From contig NZ_JACNME010000003.1 in the NCBI RefSeq assembly GCF_014270065.1, positions 452,942 to 516,941 on the forward strand: a stretch of 64,000 nt of DNA, given 5' to 3'. Each line of letters starts with the position of its first letter. The stretch's first letter is position 1. The stretch is from Quadrisphaera sp. RL12-1S (lineage in GTDB: Bacteria; Actinomycetota; Actinomycetes; Actinomycetales; Quadrisphaeraceae). Positions 9,209-17,443 of the stretch are shown here, one piece after another. The notes beneath the pieces are model-generated. The model worked only from the letters and a program-made list of their open reading frames with translations, did not search any database and was not told the DNA's origin. The translations under genes were made by a program, and so were the position numbers.

Positions 9209-10095
9209 TTGACGGCTCCCCCGGTGACGCCGGCGGCGACGTACCGCTGGGCGACGAGGAGCAGGACGATCGCCGGCAGCGACGACAGCACGGCGGTGGC
9301 CATGATCGGCGACCAGTCGCTGACGTAGCTCCCGATGTACTGGTAGAGGCCCAGGGTCACCGGCCGGACGGTCTCGGTGGTGGTCAGGGTGAGGGCGAAC
9401 AGGAAGTCGCCCCAGGCGAAGAGGAACGTGAACAGGCCGGCGGTGATGAGCGCGTTGCGGCTCATCGGCAGCACGACGGAGACGAAGGCGCGCAGCTGGC
9501 TGGCGCCGTCCACCCGGGCCGCCTCGATGACCGAGGTGGGGATCGAGTCCATGAACGCCTTCATGACGATGATCGCGAACGGCACGCCCGCCGTGGAGTC
9601 GGCGAGGATCAGGCCCGGGACCGAGTTGAGCAGGCCGATGTCGCTGAACACGCTGTAGAGGGCGTTCGCGACGACGATGCCGGGGATCATCTGGGTGATG
9701 AGGATGCCGAAGAGCACCCACGTCACCCAGCGGATCCTGAACTGGGCGAGCGCGTAGGCGGCCGGGGCCGCGATGAGCAGGGACAGGACCACCGCCCCGA
9801 GGCTGACCGTCAGGGAGGTCGCGAGGTTGCGCCCCTGGTCGGCGATGGCGCGCTGGTAGCCGGCCAGCGTGGGTGACTCCGGGAACCACGGGGTCGCCAC
9901 CGCACCGCCGCCGGTCTGCAGCGAGACGTTGACCATCCAGTAGAGCGGGAAGAGCATCACCGCGATGATCAGGACGCCGATGGCGCTGTACAGCCAGCGC
10001 CGGCTCGACGGGGCGCCACGGCTGCCGGGGCGGGGGGCTCCGTCGGCCGGGTCGACGTCGCCCGAGGCGCGGGTGGGGACGGGCACGGCGCTCAC
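9205..10095 (-). CDS. carbohydrate ABC transporter permease, MalG-like
   Basis: Inner-membrane permease of a CUT1-type sugar importer, 296 residues. A disordered, Pro/Arg-rich N-terminus of about 30 residues precedes six hydrophobic segments. The cytoplasmic coupling loop that docks the ATPase is clear ([20 protein letters not shown]). GTG 10095 overlaps the MalF-like gene stop by four bases and is itself overlapped by the ThuA-like gene. No ATP-binding subunit is encoded in the operon. That is usual for CUT1 importers in Gram-positives, which share an MsiK-type ATPase. Confidence 0.95.
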   Translation of the reverse strand: MSAVPVPTRASGDVDPADGAPRPGSRGAPSSRRWLYSAIGVLIIAVMLFPLYWMVNVSLQTGGGAVATPWFPESPTLAGYQRAIADQGRNLATSLTVSLGAVVLSLLIAAPAAYALAQFRIRWVTWVLFGILITQMIPGIVVANALYSVFSDIGLLNSVPGLILADSTAGVPFAIIVMKAFMDSIPTSVIEAARVDGASQLRAFVSVVLPMSRNALITAGLFTFLFAWGDFLFALTLTTTETVRPVTLGLYQYIGSYVSDWSPIMATAVLSSLPAIVLLLVAQRYVAAGVTGGAVK

Positions 10096-11072
10096 TCGTC
10101 GACCGCCTTCCGGTTGAGTCGCAGGTAGATGACCGCGAACAGCAGGGAGAGGACCACGAGGACGTTGCCCAGGGCCGCGCCCTCGCCGAACTTGAACTGC
10201 ACGAACGAGGTCTGGTAGCTCAGCGTGGCGATCGTCTGGGTCGAGTTGGCAGGGCCCCCGCTGGTCAGCCCCAGGATGATGTCCAGCACCTTGAGCGTGT
10301 AGACCACGCCCAGCACGAGCACCACGGTGACGACCGGGCGCAGCAGCGGCCAGGTGATGTGGCGGAAGGCGCGCCAGCCGGTGGCGCCGTCCAGGGCGCC
10401 GGCCTCGTACAGCTCCTCGGGGATCTCCTGCAGGCCGCCGTAGAGGATGGTGGCGTTGAAGGGGATGCCAAGCCAGATGTTGACGCCGATGACCGTCACC
10501 AGCGCCAGCGACGTGCTGGTCAGCCACTGCGGGTGGGCGTCGACGAAGGGCAGCGCGGACAGCAGCCGGTTGAGGGCGCCGTAGTCGGTGTCGAGGATCC
10601 AGCGCCACACCGCCGCCGAGGCGATGAGCGGGACCAGCCACGGCAGCAGCAGCAGCGCTCGCAGGAACCCCGACAGCGGGAACGCGCGGCGGAAGAAGAC
10701 GGCGATCGCCAGGCCCAGGACGAACTGGCCCAGGATCGAGCCGCCGGTGAACAGGACCGTGTTGAGCAGCGCCTTGTCGAACAGGGAGCTGGACAGCACG
10801 GCCTCGTAGTTGGCCAGGCCCACCCAGGGCGCCTCGCCGGTGAAGAACGTCTTCGTCGTGTAGTCCTGGAACCCCATGACGACGTTCTTGACGACCGGGT
10901 AGCCGAAGAACAGCACGAGGTAGACCAGGGCCGGCACGAGGAAGGCGATCTCGGCGGCGCGCGCCCGCAGGCGCGCGCCAGACCGCCGGGTGCCCCGGGA
11001 CGACGACGCCTGCGCGCCGCCGCCCCGGGCCGGCGAGCCGCTCGCGGGGGCGAGCGTGCTCGAGGTGCTCAT
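10092..11072 (-). CDS. carbohydrate ABC transporter permease, MalF-like
   Basis: Partner permease of the sugar importer, 326 residues from ATG 11072. The N-terminus of about 35 residues is Ser/Arg/Ala-rich. The first helix ([19 protein letters not shown]) is typical of the family, and the EAA coupling loop is [21 protein letters not shown]. It lies 10 bases downstream of the binding-protein gene and overlaps the next permease by four bases, so the three transport genes form one transcription unit. Confidence 0.95.
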   Translation of the reverse strand: MSTSSTLAPASGSPARGGGAQASSSRGTRRSGARLRARAAEIAFLVPALVYLVLFFGYPVVKNVVMGFQDYTTKTFFTGEAPWVGLANYEAVLSSSLFDKALLNTVLFTGGSILGQFVLGLAIAVFFRRAFPLSGFLRALLLLPWLVPLIASAAVWRWILDTDYGALNRLLSALPFVDAHPQWLTSTSLALVTVIGVNIWLGIPFNATILYGGLQEIPEELYEAGALDGATGWRAFRHITWPLLRPVVTVVLVLGVVYTLKVLDIILGLTSGGPANSTQTIATLSYQTSFVQFKFGEGAALGNVLVVLSLLFAVIYLRLNRKAVDE

Positions 11073-11082
11073 AACGCCCCCG

Positions 11083-12336
11083 TCAGCCGTTCTGGGCGGC
11101 CGCGAGCGCCGCTGACGGCGCCTGGCCGTTCACCACCGCGTTCTGCACGGCCGTGTAGATCTTGGTGGCGGCGTCGGGCCACTTGTCGCCCAGCTCACCG
11201 GTGCGGGCCCGCAGGTCCGGCACCAGCTTGGCGAACCCGGCGATCGGGGAGTCCGAGCTCGCGTACTGCTCGGCCAGGGCCGTCTTGGTGGGCACCGTGT
11301 TGTTCTTGTCGGCGATCAGCTTCTGGTTGGCGTCCGAGTTGATGCACTTGACGATCTCGGCGGCCTTCGCCTGCTTGTCCTTGTTCCCGGTCTCGGGCAC
11401 GGTCCAGGTCTCCCCGCCCAGCGGGGAGACCGTCTTGCCCCCGGCGGTGGGCGGCGGGATCGGCGCCACGGCGTAGTCGACGCCGCTGGTGGCCAGGCTC
11501 GGGAACTGCCACGGGCCGTTGACCATCATCGCGGCGTTGCCCGCGGCGAACTGGTCCTTGACGTCGGCCTGGGTCCAGTTGACCGCCGACTTCGAGATGG
11601 AGCCGTCCTTGAACATGTCCACCCACAGCTGCAGCGCCTGCGCGGCCTGCGGGGTGTTGATGTCCTTCTCGTCACCGCCGGCGGACCAGAAGAACGGCAG
11701 GAACTGCCAGGTGCCCTCGTAGGTGTTGATCGCCGACAGCGCCAGGCCGTACTTGCCGTCCTTGGTGAGCGCCTTGGCGTCGGCCTGCAGCTCGTCCCAG
11801 GTCTGGGGCGGGTTGGCGATGCCGGCGTCGGCGAACATCTTCTTGTTGTAGAAGAGCGCGATCGAGTTGGTGGTCGGCTGCAGCCCGTAGAGCTTGCCCT
11901 CGTAGGTGCTCGCCTTGACGATGCCGTCGGCGTAGCCGTCGGAGGAGACGCCGAACTGGGACAGGTCGGCCAGCGCGCCGGAGGAGGCGATCTGCTGCAG
12001 GTCGGGGTTGTCGAGCATGAGGACGTCGGGCAGCGTCTTGCTCTGCGCCTGCTGCAGCACCTTGGGGATGAGGTCCTTGCCCGCGATGTGGACCGGGGTG
12101 ACCGTCACGCCGGCGGCGTCCGCGCAGCTCTTGTAGATGCCCTCCCAGACCGTCTTGCCCGGGTCGTCGGTGTAGTAGTCCTGCAGGGTCAGGGAGGTGG
12201 CACCCCCCGAACCGCTGCCGGAGCTGCCGCTGTTGGAGGCGCTGCCACCGCAGGCCGCGAGGGTGAGGGGCAGCAGCACCGCTGCCCCCGCCGCCAGCGC
12301 GGTGGTGAGAACTCGCCGTCGAGCCATGGTGGTCAT
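11083..12336 (-). CDS. sugar-binding lipoprotein of the ABC importer
   Basis: Extracellular solute-binding protein (family 1) that captures the sugar and delivers it to the two permeases; 417 residues. A lipoprotein signal peptide ends in the lipobox LAAC, so Cys29 would be lipidated and anchor the protein to the membrane. A Gly/Ser linker follows, then a two-lobed binding fold with TWDELQADAKAL and LSAINTYEGTWQFLPFFWSAGG. ATG 12336 has GGAGG 5 bases upstream. It is the first gene of the operon. A LacI-type operator lies 93 bases upstream (12429-12442), so sugar-dependent repression by the adjacent LacI is likely. Substrate unknown. Confidence 0.95.
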   Translation of the reverse strand: MTTMARRRVLTTALAAGAAVLLPLTLAACGGSASNSGSSGSGSGGATSLTLQDYYTDDPGKTVWEGIYKSCADAAGVTVTPVHIAGKDLIPKVLQQAQSKTLPDVLMLDNPDLQQIASSGALADLSQFGVSSDGYADGIVKASTYEGKLYGLQPTTNSIALFYNKKMFADAGIANPPQTWDELQADAKALTKDGKYGLALSAINTYEGTWQFLPFFWSAGGDEKDINTPQAAQALQLWVDMFKDGSISKSAVNWTQADVKDQFAAGNAAMMVNGPWQFPSLATSGVDYAVAPIPPPTAGGKTVSPLGGETWTVPETGNKDKQAKAAEIVKCINSDANQKLIADKNNTVPTKTALAEQYASSDSPIAGFAKLVPDLRARTGELGDKWPDAATKIYTAVQNAVVNGQAPSAALAAAQNG

Positions 12337-12428
12337 CCGTTCCTCCCCGCGACGTCGCGGGGTTCTCCTGGGGCTGGGACACCAGCCGGTTCTTCTGACA
12401 GAGGGTGAGTCTGGGGAACTCGGTGTTG

Positions 12429-12442
12429 TCGATGCGTATCGA
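12429..12442. promoter_or_regulatory. LacI-type operator upstream of the sugar operon
   Basis: TCGATGCGTATCGA is an inverted repeat with the central CG typical of LacI/GalR operators. It fits TCGAT-N-CG-N-ATCGA, the same pattern as the site before the lacI-type gene at 13608-13621. It lies between the regulator's 3' end and the binding-protein start. Confidence 0.75.
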
Positions 12443-12481
12443 TGACGGACCGGTTTGAGCGGGGCCTCCTCCCCGCAGGGT

Positions 12482-13570
12482 TCAGGCCGAGGACGTGGCG
12501 GCCGCGAGGGCCGGGGGCTGGGGCGGCGCCGGGGGCCGCAGCCGGGCCGGCGTGCTGGCCCGGCGCGTCAGCCGGGGCTGCACCAGGTCGACGCGGCACT
12601 CCGCGGCAGCCGGGTCCGCGGGGTCGGGGTCGAGGAGGCGGAACAGCGTCTCCACCGCGCGCCGCGACACGTCGCGCGGCTCCAGGGAGACGTTGGTCAG
12701 CGGGGTGGTGAACTCCTCCGCCGCGGCGTCGGTGCTCATGGCGACCACGGCCAGGTGCTCCCCCGGCACGAGGCCGCGGTCGGCCAGGGCCCGGAGCACG
12801 CCGGTGACGCCCTCGGTGTGCGGGAGCACGAGGCCGGGCAGCTCGCCGTCCTCCCCCTCCACCGACAGCACCTCGTCCAGCGCGGCGTCCACCGAGGCGC
12901 GGTCCAGCTCGACCGGGGAGACCTCCACCAGGGGCAGGCCCTGGCGGGCGGCCTCGGCACGGACGCCCTCGAGGAAGCGGGTCACGTAGTTGATGCCGCG
13001 GTCGACCTCCGCGGAGGAGTAGCCGAGCACCGCCGCGCTGCGGCAGCCGACCTCGGCCAGCTCGGCCACGGCCAGCGCGCCGGCGGTGTGGAAGTCGACG
13101 TCGACGCAGGGCAGGCCGGCTCGGTCGTCGGGGACGCCGATGAGCACCACGGGGACGTCGAGGCCGGCGGCCACGGGGATGCGCTCGTCGCGCGCCTCGA
13201 CCTCCATGACCACGAGCGCGTCCACGATGCGCCGGCCCGCCACCCGCACCAGGCCGTCCGCACCCTCGTCGTTGGTGACGAGGAGCAGGTCGTGGTCGTG
13301 CTCGCGGACGGACTTGGCGATGGTCTCGATGAAGGGCAGCAGGCCGGAGTGGTCCGACGTCACGCCGAACGGGGCGACCAGCCCGATGACCTGGGTGCGC
13401 TGGCTGGCCAGGGCGCGGGCGCCGGCGTTGGGCTGGAACGTCAGCTCAGCGATGGCGCCCTCGACGCGCTTGCGGGTCTCCGGGGAGATGGGGCGCTTGC
13501 CGGACAGGACGTAGGAGACGGTGCTCTGGGAGACGCCAGCGAGCTTCGCCACGTCACGGCTGGTGGGCAT
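12482..13570 (-). CDS. LacI/GalR-family transcriptional repressor
   Basis: Sugar-responsive DNA-binding repressor, 362 residues. An N-terminal helix-turn-helix and hinge helix are present (TSRDVAKLAGVSQSTVSYVL; later FQPNAGARALASQ), followed by the effector-binding domain starting VIGLVAPFG. ATG 13570 has GGGAGG about 8 bases upstream. It stands just upstream of, and on the same strand as, the sugar importer operon. Matching operators flank it on both sides (13608-13621 and 12429-12442), so it most likely represses both itself and the operon. The effector is probably the imported sugar or a product of it. A paralog without the DNA-binding part is at 6139-7014. Confidence 0.95.
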   Translation of the reverse strand: MPTSRDVAKLAGVSQSTVSYVLSGKRPISPETRKRVEGAIAELTFQPNAGARALASQRTQVIGLVAPFGVTSDHSGLLPFIETIAKSVREHDHDLLLVTNDEGADGLVRVAGRRIVDALVVMEVEARDERIPVAAGLDVPVVLIGVPDDRAGLPCVDVDFHTAGALAVAELAEVGCRSAAVLGYSSAEVDRGINYVTRFLEGVRAEAARQGLPLVEVSPVELDRASVDAALDEVLSVEGEDGELPGLVLPHTEGVTGVLRALADRGLVPGEHLAVVAMSTDAAAEEFTTPLTNVSLEPRDVSRRAVETLFRLLDPDPADPAAAECRVDLVQPRLTRRASTPARLRPPAPPQPPALAAATSSA

Positions 13571-13607
13571 CGGAGCACCTCCCTCGCTGCTCGGGTCCGC
13601 GTCGTCG

Positions 13608-13621
13608 TCGATACGGATCGA
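13608..13621. promoter_or_regulatory. LacI-type operator upstream of the lacI-type gene
   Basis: TCGATACGGATCGA is an inverted repeat with central CG, 38 bases before the repressor start. It shares the pattern TCGAT-N-CG-N-ATCGA with 12429-12442. Its position suggests autoregulation. Confidence 0.75.
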
Positions 13622-13890
13622 TGGCGAGGAAGTTAGGCGCACGCAGCCGGTCCTGGCAAGTGCTCGTGATGCACTCGTGACCTTCGGGCGAGGAGCACCG
13701 GGTCGTGAGCGGGTCCGTCCGCGCGGCCCCAGCGGTCCCTGACCAGCACCGTGCGTGATCATCACACCGCGAAGCCGTCCCGCCGCCCCCCGGACGGCGG
13801 ACAGCCGCTCCCCCGAGGAGGCGGACCGCGCCCTGGCTCGCCAGGGTCTCCTCCTGGTGCGGCGGTGATCACGACGAGCGGAGGGCCGGA
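13622..13890. other. intergenic region between divergent genes
   Basis: About 270 bases without a convincing ORF between the lacI-type gene and the frameshifted Ser/Thr/Pro-rich gene. It contains TGATCA-centred sequences near 13756 and 13865, the second similar to one near 23925 and to the intergenic repeats at 45666. No clear -35/-10 pair was seen. Confidence 0.4.
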
Positions 13891-14873
13891 GTGCGCGAGG
13901 ACGTGGAGCGCACCGCGCCGCTGGGACCGGCGGTGCCCAGGGGGGCGCGGCGACGGGCCGCCAGGGCGCTGCCCCTCGGGCTCGCGGTCGCCGGGCTGCT
14001 CGTGCTGGGCCCGCTGAGCAGCGGGGCGGCGAGCGCCGCACCGGCGGACGACGCGTCTCCGAGCCCCACGGGCTCGACGAGCACCCCGACCGAGGGTTCC
14101 GCGAGCGCCCCCACGAACGAGCCGAGCGGCAGCCCGAGCCCGGCGCCCACCGACACGCCGACGGACAGCCCCACCGGCAGCCCCACCGGCAGCCCGACGG
14201 ACAGCCCCACGGGGTCGCCGTCCCCAGGGCAGACCGGGAGCCCCACGACGAGCCCATCGACCAGCCCGTCCACGAGCCCCACGACGAGCCCGTCGACCAG
14301 CACCCCGACCACGGGCACGAGCCCGACAGGCGGGGGCGCCGGCAGCGCGACCACCAGCCCCCGACCCCCTCGACCCCGGCTCCCGCGCCGGTGCGCACCG
14401 CGGCACCCGCGACCCGGGAGACGGCCGCGCCAGCCCCCGTGACCAGCAGCGCTGCGGCGCCGACCGCCACCCCACCGGCGCGGGTCGGGTCCGCCACCAC
14501 CCCGACGGCGACGACGAGGACGGCGGCGGCGGCGGCGGTGATCATCCCGACGGCCACCTCCGGCGCCCGGGGCATCCCTCGCCCCACGGGCACGAGCACG
14601 AGCACGAGCACCGGCACGAGCACCGCGGCGACCGCACCGTCGTCGTCCCCGTCGCCGACTGGGACGGCCGCGACCCCGCCGAGCGCCAGCTCACCGGGCA
14701 GCAGCAGTGACGCCGTCGTCGTGCGGTCGCCGCTCACGAGCGCTCCCACGGGCGTGCCCCTCGCGGCGCTGGTGGCGGTCGTCGCGGGCCTGGCGGTGCT
14801 GCTCGCGGCGTCGGGTGCCGCGCGGCGCCAGCACCGCCGGCGCGCCGGTCACGGCCGGCGCGCCGCCCGCTGA
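13891..14873 (+). pseudogene. Ser/Thr/Pro-rich exported protein with C-terminal anchor (copy 5), frameshifted
   Basis: Fifth member of the surface-stalk family. The 5' frame starts at GTG 13891 (GGAGG 8 bases upstream). It gives a signal peptide (LPLGLAVAGLLVLGPLSSGAASA) and then a Ser/Thr/Pro stalk with PTDSPTGSPTGSP-type repeats. Near 14358-14369, at two CCCCC runs, the frame must shift. The continuing stalk, the anchor helix (VPLAALVAVVAGLAVLLA) and the tail RRQHRRRAGHGRRAAR are read in another frame ending at 14873. Adding one C would join both halves into about 327 residues. The cause could be a real loss-of-function mutation, slippage-based phase variation, or a sequencing error in the C-run. 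The two halves should not be treated as separate genes. Confidence 0.75.
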
Positions 14874-14899
14874 CGCGCGCCCCCCGGGGGGCGGTGGGT

Positions 14900-15415
14900 T
14901 CACCAGCCCCAGGTGCCGGGACCGCCCTTGAAGGGACCGACGACGTCGTCGGTGATCCAGCCGGCGTAGAAGCCGCCCTCCTGCGGACGGGCCACCTCGC
15001 CGTCGACGGAGCACACCAGGCGGCCCGGGCGCAGCGAGAGCATCCCGGCGATGGCCTCGAACCCGCGCGACGGGGTCTCGTAGCTCCAGGCGGCCGCCTC
15101 GAGCACCTCACCGCGGGGCGTCAGGACGTCCCAGTACGTGGCGCGGCCCTTGAACTCGCACGTGGTCTGCGTGGCGGCGCTGGGGCGCAGGCGGGCGGCG
15201 TCGACACCGGCGCGCGGCAGGTACCACGTGGGCGGGTGGCTGGTCTCCAGCACGCGCACCGCGCCGGTGGTCTCGGCGAGGACTCCCCCGCCGTCGTCGT
15301 CCGAGAACGCCACCACCACCCGCTTCGGCGACGGCGAGACGGCCGGCGGGCGCGGGTAGTCCCAGACGGACTCCTGGCCGGGTCCGGCGGGATCGGCGAC
15401 GGGGTGCCTGCTCAC
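14900..15415 (-). CDS. DUF427 domain protein
   Basis: A 171-residue cytoplasmic protein of the DUF427 family, common in actinobacteria and of unknown biochemical role. The recognisable segments are ESVWDYPRPP near the start, VRVLETSHPPTWYLPRAGVD, a TTCEFKGRATYWDV stretch, and the tail FYAGWITDDVVGPFKGGPG. The start is GTG 15415 with a weak AGGGG before it. It converges on the frameshifted stalk gene and shows no functional link to neighbours. Confidence 0.9.
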   Translation of the reverse strand: MSRHPVADPAGPGQESVWDYPRPPAVSPSPKRVVVAFSDDDGGGVLAETTGAVRVLETSHPPTWYLPRAGVDAARLRPSAATQTTCEFKGRATYWDVLTPRGEVLEAAAWSYETPSRGFEAIAGMLSLRPGRLVCSVDGEVARPQEGGFYAGWITDDVVGPFKGGPGTWGW

Positions 15416-15517
15416 CCCTGCATGGTGCGACGGCGGCCCGTGGGCCGCGAGCAGACGACGCTGTCTGCGCGCGGACCGCGGGCCGCCGTCGGGACCGGGC
15501 GAGGGGTGCTGAGCGGG

Positions 15518-15730
15518 TCAGACGCCGGCGAGCACGGCGCGCAGGGCGCGCACCGGGCGGGGAGCCTCGTAGGTCTCGGGGCGGTCGGCGAGGACCTCGT
15601 CGAGCACCTCCACGAGGGCGGGGCGCGCGGGGGCGGCGGCTGACGTCCTCGACTCCCAGACGCCCACCGCCACCACTCCGACGACACCGACGACGACGAG
15701 GGCGAGCAGCGCGACGGCGAGGAGGATCAC
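15518..15730 (-). CDS. small single-pass membrane protein
   Basis: Unrecognised 70-residue protein. An N-terminal hydrophobic segment (ILLAVALLALVVVGVVGVVAVGVW) is followed by a 45-residue soluble tail rich in Ala, Pro, Val and Glu (VEVLDEVLADRPETYEAP). Third codon positions are almost all G/C, as in real genes of this genome. The start is GTG 15730; no clear ribosome-binding site is visible, so it may be leaderless. Confidence 0.6.
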   Translation of the reverse strand: MILLAVALLALVVVGVVGVVAVGVWESRTSAAAPARPALVEVLDEVLADRPETYEAPRPVRALRAVLAGV

Positions 15731-16016
15731 GCAGGAATGTTCGGCGTGCGCGCGGGGACTGCGGAACGGGCTGCGGCGTGTCGCGAGCGTGTCGTGTCCA
15801 CACCGTGACCCGTCGTGTCCTGGCTGTTATCTCCGCAGGTCACAGCACGGTTGGTGGATCTCCGCAACCGCTGTTGCGCCGGCTGCTGGGCCACCTGGTG
15901 GGCGTGGCTGCGGGCACCCACCGCGGGCGGCGGCGCGGACGTTCCCCCGTCGGGCGGGCGCCCGTTCGGCGCCGACCCCGTGTCCGAGCGCCCGCCCGCC
16001 CGCCATCATGGTCGCC
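15731..16016. other. intergenic region upstream of the UDP-glucose dehydrogenase gene
   Basis: About 286 bases between divergent genes. It must hold the promoter for the UDP-glucose dehydrogenase gene at 16017 and the one for the small membrane protein. No confident promoter hexamers or operators were recognised. In-frame extension of the dehydrogenase into this region does not look like protein. Confidence 0.4.
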
Positions 16017-17399
16017 ATGACTGCGGCCTTCCCCGACCTCGGCGACGCCACCCCCGCCGCCGACGCCGGCGCGCCGGCCCGTCTGCGCGTGGGCGTGGTG
16101 GGCCTGGGCTACCTCGGCGCCGTGCACGCCGCGTGCATGGCCGAGCTGGGCCACGACGTCGTCGGGTACGACATCGACCAGGCCAAGCTCGACGCCCTCG
16201 CCGCCGGCCGCGCGCCGTTCTTCGAGCCGGGCCTGCCCGAGCTGCTGACCCGGGTCAGCGCCGGCGAGGCCGACGGCGCCATCGCCTTCACCACCGAGGT
16301 CTCCGACCTCAAGGCCTGCGAAGTCGTCTTCGTCTGCGTGGGCACCCCCCAGCGCAAGGGCGAGCTGGCCGCGGACACCACCTACGTACAGCGCGCCTTC
16401 GCCTCCCTCGCCGACGTCGTCGAGGGCCCGGCGCTGCTGGTGGGCAAGTCCACCGTGCCGGTGGGCACCGCCGCCCGGCTCGCCGACGACCTCGCCGAGA
16501 GCGCCCCGCACCTGGAGCTGGCCTGGAACCCCGAGTTCCTGCGCGAGGGGCACGCCGTCACCGACACCCTGTCCCCCGACCGCTTCGTGCTGGGGGTGAC
16601 CAGCGAGCGCGCCGAGGCGCTGCTCCGCCGCGTCTACGCCCGACCGATCGCCGCCGGGACGCCGGTGCTCGTCGCGGACTACCCCACCGCCGAGCTGGTC
16701 AAGACCGCCGCCAACGCCTTCCTCGCCACCAAGATCTCCTTCATCAACGCCATGGCCGAGGTCTGCGAGGCGGCCGGTGGTGACGTGAAGGTGCTGGCCG
16801 ACGCCATCGGCCACGACGACCGGATCGGGCGCAAGTTCCTCTCCGCCGGCGTGGGCTTCGGCGGCGGCTGCCTGCCCAAGGACATCCGCGCCTTCATGGC
16901 CCGCGCCGGGGAGCTGGGCGCGGACCAGGCGCTGACGTTCCTGCGGGAGGTCGACGCGATCAACATGCGGCGGCGCTCCAAGGTCGTCGACCTGGCCCGC
17001 GAGGCCTGCGGCGGCTCCTTCATCGGCCGCAAGATCGCCGTCCTCGGCGCGGCGTTCAAGCCCCACAGCGACGACGTGCGCGACTCCCCCGCCATCTCCA
17101 TCGCCGCCATGGCCCGCCTTCAGGGCGCTGACGTGGTGGTCACCGACCCCGAGGCCGTGGCCAACGCCCAGCGCCTGTGGGGGGACCTCACGTACAGCGA
17201 GGACGCCGACGAGGCGCTGCGCGGTGCCGACGTGGTCCTGCTGCTCACCGAGTGGCCGCAGTACGTGCAGCTGGACCCGGCGCACGTGGCGTCCCTGACG
17301 CGGGGGCGCCAGGTCATCGACGGTCGCAACGTGCTCGACCCCGCCGCGTGGCGCGCCGCCGGGTTCACCTACCGCGCGCTGGGCCGCCCGGGCGCCTGA
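16017..17399 (+). CDS. UDP-glucose 6-dehydrogenase
   Basis: Oxidises UDP-glucose to UDP-glucuronate with two NAD+, supplying an acidic sugar for exopolysaccharide; cytoplasmic, 460 residues. The NAD-binding motif is GLGYLG at residues 29-34. KSTVPVGT and NPEFLREGHA are family signatures, and the catalytic cysteine is Cys285 in GFGGGCLPKD. The C-terminal UDP-binding domain includes AAFKPHSDDVRDSP and VIDGRNVLDP. ATG 16017 is used; ATG 16008 is an alternative and neither has a strong ribosome site. It opens the polysaccharide locus. UDP-mannose-type dehydrogenases are related, but the size and motifs favour UDP-glucose. Confidence 0.94.
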   Translation: MTAAFPDLGDATPAADAGAPARLRVGVVGLGYLGAVHAACMAELGHDVVGYDIDQAKLDALAAGRAPFFEPGLPELLTRVSAGEADGAIAFTTEVSDLKACEVVFVCVGTPQRKGELAADTTYVQRAFASLADVVEGPALLVGKSTVPVGTAARLADDLAESAPHLELAWNPEFLREGHAVTDTLSPDRFVLGVTSERAEALLRRVYARPIAAGTPVLVADYPTAELVKTAANAFLATKISFINAMAEVCEAAGGDVKVLADAIGHDDRIGRKFLSAGVGFGGGCLPKDIRAFMARAGELGADQALTFLREVDAINMRRRSKVVDLAREACGGSFIGRKIAVLGAAFKPHSDDVRDSPAISIAAMARLQGADVVVTDPEAVANAQRLWGDLTYSEDADEALRGADVVLLLTEWPQYVQLDPAHVASLTRGRQVIDGRNVLDPAAWRAAGFTYRALGRPGA

Positions 17400-17443
17400 G
17401 AGCGGGGGACGACGACGACGGGGGCGGCCGGGCCGGTGCGGGC

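Noticed and set aside
14391..14873. Separate gene in the 3' half of the frameshifted stalk protein
   Set aside because: It has no signal peptide or ribosome site and continues the stalk and anchor of the preceding frame.
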